Source: Camellia lanceoleosa
Taxonomy: Eukaryota > Streptophyta > Magnoliopsida > Ericales > Theaceae
Assembly: GCA_025200525.1 (NCBI GenBank)
Contig: CM045762.1
Coordinates: 110,148,734 to 110,212,733, forward strand
Direction: 5' to 3'
Length of the DNA: 64,000 nt
Both the position numbers and the translations under genes were made by a program. Position 1 is the stretch's first letter; each line of letters begins with the position of its first letter. This document shows positions 58,801 to 64,000 of the stretch, piece after piece. The notes beneath the pieces were generated by a model. The model saw only the letters and a list, made by a program, of their open reading frames with translations. It was not told the origin of the DNA and ran no database searches.

Positions 58801-59311
58801 GAAAGTTAAGCTTATCCGTAAGAGGCTTGTTACAGCACAGAGTCGTCAAAAATCTTATGCTGACCGTAGGAGGAGACCTTTGGTATTTGAGGTGGGTGAT
58901 CATGTCTTCCTGAAGATATCACCCAAACGAGGTTTGATGAGGTTTGGGAAGAGCGAAGTCGCCCCTCGGTTTATTGGGCCTTTTGAGATCCTTGAGAGGA
59001 TTGGCGAGGTCACAGATCGTTTAGCTTTGCCACCGCAGTTATCCGGAGTTCATGATGTGTTTCATGTGAGTATGCTTCGGAAGTATGAGCCAGATCCGTC
59101 ACATGTGTTGGATTGGACTGATTTAGTGGTTGATGAGGATGTCTCGTATGAGGAGAGACCAGTGCGGGTTTTGGATAGGCGGGATCAAGTTTTGCGAGAC
59201 AAAACCATCCCTTTGGTGAAAGTTTTGTGGAAACATCACGGAGTGGAGGAAGCCACTTGGGAACGTGAGTTGGAAGTCCGTGAGAAATATCCGGACATGT
59301 TTAGTGATTAG
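55871..59311 (+). pseudogene. Element C pol: protease, RT, RNase H, integrase, chromodomain
   Basis: Protease near 56000 starts VLIDT but loses its frame at once (one base missing, regained about 35 bases later). RT is broken near 56620-56680 and 56820-56920; FVDD at 56990-57001 is intact. RNase H ([15 protein letters not shown]) is near 57430; another shift lies near 57535. The integrase first His pair is disturbed, but [18 protein letters not shown] and VSDRDP are readable. A TAG at 58551 stands at a Gln position and the frame shifts again near 58730. The C-terminus (IPLVKVLWKHHGVEEATWE) is the chromodomain-like end, at about 59205-59265, and coding stops at 59311. It is the most decayed of the three. 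Confidence 0.92.
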
Positions 59312-59701
59312 AAATCTTATATATAGATTTTTGTAATGTTGTTGAACTTGAGAATTTTATATATGTCTTAAGTTGGAAAACATTGAGAATGTTTTGAATT
59401 TAATGTTAGCATTTTGAACTTGCCTTTTTATGGAAGTGGAATATAACAGTTATATATATTGAATGTGTTGTTTATATCATGAGATTGAATATGATACGGA
59501 ATTTGTTAACATTGAAAGGAATAATGCATAACATTGATGCAGTTGAAATATATGTGGTTTATACATATTATGAGATGCTTCTTGATAAGAGATGAAGTGA
59601 CCGGTATTGGGTCAAGTGTTGTTTATTGTTTTATAATATCATTGGGAATTGAGAGAAACCTGCTTTTATAACTTATGCTTAATTTGGGGACGAAATTCTT
59701 T

Positions 59702-59712
59702 TAAGGGGAGGT
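59702..59712 (+). other. Polypurine tract, element C
   Basis: TAAGGGGAGGT directly before the 3' LTR. Confidence 0.85.
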
Positions 59713-61582
59713 TATAGCGACCTGTCTTTTCCCATTTGATTATTATATCCGGACTTATGTTCCGTGGATTCCGTTGTCATATTGTTGTTGTTGTCATCCT
59801 TTAATTCTATTTGGTCGAGTTTTAGGATGTGTTAGGCATGTTTCGAACAATTGGGTTGAGCCTTGGTCTAGCTGTTGGTTGCCCAGTTTTTAGCCTTTCC
59901 GCTCGAGCGGACATCCCTACGCTCGAGCGGGTTTACACTCTTCCAAAGAATTTTTGGTCCTGCAAACCTTCTGCAGGTGAGAGATCTACGCTCGAGCGGT
60001 TATAATTGCGCTCGAGCGGACCTTATTTTGTTCTTTACGCTCGAGCGGTGTATTGTGCGCTCGAGCGGACCTGTCGGGTTTAAATACGCAGCAGCGTGTT
60101 TTAAAACAGATTTTCCAAATTTCTTTCAGTTTATAAAACCCTAGGTTACGAGTTTTCTCTCCAACTCATCTTCTCTCTTAGGATTGATCTATTTAGAGTG
60201 TGAATCTACCCTTGTTCCTTCATTAAAAAGGTAGAGGAGAGTGAGGGCTACATTTTAATCTGAGAAATTGTGGATTTGGAGCACTTTGGAGTTTTGGGCA
60301 TCATCTTCATCTTCTTCTTTTGAATTATTTCTTCGAGGTAGGGATTTCCTACTCCATTTATATGTTTTAATCCTAAGTGGTGGTATTTTGGTTCGTGGGG
60401 GTAGTTTGGTAATTTTGGGAGAAACCTTAGGGTTTGTCATAGATTAATTTATATAATTAATTTAAGGGGAGATTGTGATATTGGGTTTAATTCATGAAAT
60501 TGGGGAATTATGAGGTATATTGATGTAGTTGGATATTTAATCACTCATCTGTGAAATTGAGATTAATTGTGTTGTTATATTTATTTCTTGTTTAGAAATA
60601 ATTGTTTTGGGCTATCGGTGGAGGATAGCCATTGATTGTTGTAGACCTTGCATGCGGCTTAGGTATAACTGAAATTGAGTCATTTATTTGACTGTTGAAT
60701 TAATACAGAACATTTGTGTATTGATTATGTGTTGTATATGGCAAATATCGATTATGTACATATGCATTTGGTTTTGGAGGAGATAGGGGATGAACTCCAC
60801 GGTTTAGGGGAAGATAGGGGATGGACCTCTAAATCGGATTTTGTTGGGAGGAGATAGGGGATGGACTCCAGTAGCATCACATATGTGTGTGCTTATTGAT
60901 AATAGAAATATTTCTATTTGTTGTTAATATGATACATCACCACCATGTGTGTCAGTTGAGAAGTATGGGAGTGGATTTGATTGAGATGGTTATAACACCA
61001 GCACGTGTGTTTATTTTGTTATAAGAAAGGTTTAACCTGATTTGTTATCCTTGTTGAGTTGTTTGGCCAGGTTCTGAGCCATGTCTGTATAAATGAAAAG
61101 TGTATTGTGTCATAAACCATGTGTCATAGACAACGTAGACATTCGTGTCATAATATTGCAAATTGAATATTTTGTGTTAACCATGTATCGGGTGCTACTG
61201 CTTTAGTTAATTCTTATGCTTGGTTTAGTATTTTTCTACTGGGCTGTGGCTCACCCTATATGGGAACTTCATTTTCAGGTTCAAGTGGTTCACTACCTCC
61301 AAAGACTTAGCTTGTGAGGATTAGGACTTGAATATTTGCTTTATTTGTTTTATTTGTTTCATTTGAACTATGTAAACTTTCAAGCCTAGGGCTTTATTTG
61401 TTTTTGAGTTAGAACTCATGAAATTGTGTCCAGGTGTTGGCTTGGCAAGATGTAAGCCCTTAGGGCATTTATTATGATGTTTTTATTTCTTAGTACTCTG
61501 ATGAATGGAATAAGATACTTTATTTCCGTATAATTCTGCATGTTAATATTACGTATTATGGGTTTATTTTGAGGGCGTTACA
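59713..61582 (+). mobile_element. Element C 3' LTR
   Basis: 1,870 bp, highly similar to the 5' LTR. A main difference is one extra palindrome step of 20 bp near 59900-59929. It ends GGGCGTTACA, followed by AGGTA. Confidence 0.94.
59900..60067. repeat. CGCTCGAGCG palindromes, three perfect pairs
   Basis: Six identical CGCTCGAGCG words at 59900/59920, 59989/60009 and 60038/60058, each pair exactly 20 bp apart, ending 65 bp before the TATAAA at 60132. This is the cleanest example in the window. Confidence 0.95.
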
Positions 61583-62371
61583 AGGTATGTTTCATCACTT
61601 CGAGTATGAAACGCCCCTCATTTCCCGTGTTTGGGCTAACTCCTATCCCAAACACAATGCAACAAACATGGCATGCACAATGCGACTCCAGCATGCAAAC
61701 ATGCAATGCAACAAAACAAGCATGCAAACAACAAGCAAGGGACAAGCATGCAAACATGCAATGCAATGTAACTTAGCATACTCAATGCCAATGGCATGCA
61801 CAATGCACAATGCTAAGAACCATATGGCCCACTCAATGCAATGTGACATGATTAACTTAACAAAGCTAATGACATGCAAATTATGCTAATGCATGCATAC
61901 TCAATGCAAGACAACATAAGCATGCAACAATATGAACAACAACTAGCATACACAATGCGAATGGACATGGCATACACAACGCAATGACCATATAGAATAC
62001 ACAATGCTCGATGGACTTAAACCAAAATGGACTGACCTCAGCCATGCCCAAATCAGTGGCCATAACACCAAGACTAAGGTACCAAAAGGCAAGACACATA
62101 TGCACACATATTGGTCCACAAACTAGGCAACAAGAACACAACCCTTAGGGGCACTCAAGAGGTGAAAAAAGTGGGAGCATGGCAAGTCTATATGCTCTGA
62201 AATTACATGCAAAGTAAAGCCATATCATGCAAATAGCTCAAATAAAGCATGCCAAGAGACTTGAAATACAAAGCTAGTCAAGGGCTTTACACTACAACCA
62301 TACCAAGCAATGCTCAAATGACCTAAAGCACTCAAAATAGACCTAATGCAAGTCAAAACAATGGCTGAAAT
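61583..62371 (-). mobile_element. Tat/Ogre-like LTR relative, right part
   Basis: Continues the LTR interrupted by element C. It is rich in GCATGCAAACATGCAATGC-type text, like 5100-5700 of the first LTR. Broken at 62372 by another LTR, so its end lies outside the window. No gene. Confidence 0.65.
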
Positions 62372-64000
62372 TGTAATGACCCCAAAAGTCAATCTTATTT
62401 AATTGGGGGTTAATGTGTTTTAATTCAACTACATCCATTGGAATTGAGAATGTTTTTATCTATTTCGGGGTATTGATTGAGGTAGTGGGGTGATGGTAAA
62501 GTAAGATTGGACCAAAAACTTTAATTCGAATAATTCGCCTACGATCAGCCGTCACTCTTTTCTTTTTCCACACTTTGAATTTGGATGTGAGGTTAGAACC
62601 ATTGGAAAGATTATTTTCGGGGCTTCAATTTGGGTACAAGAATGACCTAAAACGGAGTCCGGATGAGAGAGTTATGCATGTTTGAAGTTTTCATGTCTGT
62701 GCTGAAAGCAGAACCGCACGTGCGGGAAATGTGGCGCACGTGCGGCGATGTGCGGGCAGCAGCTCAAAAACGTGATTTTGAGCTCATTTCTTGCATTTTC
62801 TTTTCCTCTCTTCTTCTCCCCTCTTTCATGTCCGAAACCCTAGCTCCCCAAACCTTGATTTCCTTCACTTTTCTCAACAAATCCACCATAGATCTTGCAT
62901 CAAGGATGGAGAACAAGAAGAGGGCAACATTTTCAACCGATTGAAATTCGAATTTGTGGAGGATTCTTCTCAATGCTTGCTTTTCTTACTCGAATCTTGA
63001 GGTAGGAGACTTTATTCCCTTTCAATATTGCATTCATGGATGGATTTATGATATTTTGAGTATGGATTTATGGTATTTTGTGTATGGATTTATGGTATTT
63101 TGTGTATATAAATACAAATCTATAGTTTTGAACATATTATGTCTAACTTGAGATTGGGGGATTTCGGGTTTATAATGTTGGAGATGTAATTGTGGGGTTA
63201 AGGTGATGGATTATGAACTTTAGACTTGTAATCAATGAGGAAATTTGAACAAAAAATAATGGGTTAAGGAATTTGGATTTTTCTTGAAATTCTTAGGTTT
63301 TTCTTGAAACCCTAGGTTGATTAATGAAGATAACCAATGATTTGGCCCTAATTGGAAGTAGAATAATGAAATTGAGATATTGAAGTATATGTGGTCAAGT
63401 TTAATTAGAATTTGGAAATGTTTGAAAATTATGTTTAAAATTTGCAAATGAACTTTGATATGAACATTGGAATTCATGATATAATGTGAAGGAAAAATTG
63501 GGGAAATAATCTAATAATGATATGCATGATATGAACTTGGTTTTGGAATGTGGAAATGGGATTTAAGGATTCCTCTTGCATTATGTTGAATTATTTAATG
63601 ATGTTGAGTTGATTCATGTTATTTATGTTGAATTGTGGTGCTTATGTAGGATGGTATTGACTATGTTGATTTTGATTTTTGTGACCTAAAATGTGGAGTT
63701 TTCCAAAATGGGTTACTCCCAAATTATTTTGCTAAGTACTTGTGGGCTTGCTTAGTTATTAAAATCAAGAGAATGATTTATTTTTGGAAAAAATGTGGAA
63801 GATGCTCATACAATTCCTTCCTATCTTGAAATCAAAGTGATTGATTATAAATTTCATACTATGCTTACAAGAATGGTAATCTTCTATTTCTATATATAGA
63901 TATATTTAGATGGAGGAAATTGTGGTATAATCGATGGATGCTTAATGGTAGGCTTGTGAAGAATAATGAAGGAAAGAAAAAAGAACTAATGATCAAGTTA
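62372..64000 (+). mobile_element. LTR related to 43648-46551, left part
   Basis: Starts TGTAATGACCCC at 62372 and follows the order of solo LTR 43648 (GATGGTAAAGTAAGATTG, CAGCCGTCACTCTTTT, CGGGGCTTC, TATATAAATACAAA). In place of CTCGAG words it has a CACGTG pair at 62715-62744. A 22-bp unit (TATGGATTTATGGTATTTTG) is duplicated near 63060-63105. The right end is outside the window. Confidence 0.85.
62715..62744. repeat. Paired CGCACGTGCG palindromes
   Basis: Two perfect CGCACGTGCG words at 62715 and 62735, 20 bp apart, followed by a half word GTGCGG. CACGTG is the G-box core bound by plant bZIP and bHLH factors. Aligned flanks show it replaces the CTCGAG pair of 44187/44207. Confidence 0.92.

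Larger units (their letters stand above)
52439..61582 (+). mobile_element. Element C: Tekay/Del-type Ty3-gypsy chromovirus
   Basis: 9,144 bp: 5' LTR 52439-54286, primer site, gag-pol, polypurine tract, 3' LTR 59713-61582. Target duplication AGGTA at 52434-52438 and 61583-61587. Both LTRs begin TATAGCGACC rather than TG, so this end predates the insertion. The coding region has many frameshifts, more than in A or B. Confidence 0.94.

Noticed and set aside
52628..60067. XhoI (CTCGAG) or SalI (GTCGAC) sites as cloning or linker contamination
   Set aside because: Words occur in graded decayed forms, at a fixed 20-22 bp step, at the same place in both LTRs of elements, and with other palindromes in sister LTRs.

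Overview
This is nuclear DNA of a flowering plant, probably a woody eudicot. The window is AT-rich and almost entirely built of long-terminal-repeat (LTR) retrotransposons nested in one another, with two broken polygalacturonase gene copies and two LINE remnants between them. I see no intact host gene, no tRNA or rRNA gene and no bacterial or organellar features. The species cannot be named from the sequence alone.

Layout. 1-7236: the right part of a Tat/Ogre-like Ty3-gypsy element on the minus strand (broken gag, primer site, 3.8 kb LTR). 7237-9316: a minus-strand LTR cut by that element. 9317-33256: a plus-strand LTR split by a solo LTR (10284-13136 plus 32553-32832), itself split by Tekay/Del-type element B (13137-32547), whose gag is split by element A (16276-25627). 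33379-33904: polygalacturonase 5' exons. 34267-36294: solo LTR. 36340-38830: LINE remnant with ORF1 only. 38831-42511: AT-rich spacer. 42512-43547: 5'-truncated LINE. 43648-46551: solo LTR. 47527-49653: truncated LTR. 49654-50298: polygalacturonase 3' exons. 50299-62371: LTR pieces split by Tekay/Del-type element C (52439-61582). 62372-64000: start of another LTR.

Elements A, B and C each have 5-bp target-site duplications, a TGGTATCA(G/A)AGC primer site, a polypurine tract and gag-protease-RT-RNase H-integrase-chromodomain order. All three are dead. Most in-frame stops lie where a relative has Gln, Arg or Trp, as expected from C-to-T decay of methylated DNA.

The most interesting signal is not a gene. 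LTRs of at least five distinguishable types carry short, CpG-centred palindromic words in PAIRS about 20 bp apart (two helical turns), in several types upstream of a TATA-like box. The word differs by type: CGCTCGAGCG, CGCACGTGCG, GCCGGC, GGGTCGACCC, CCGGCC and a looser GGCCGAG. In two comparisons of related LTRs, BOTH members of a pair changed to a new palindrome while the flanks stayed alignable. I know of no described system that matches this; it looks like a U3 regulatory or silencing code and is the main candidate for follow-up.
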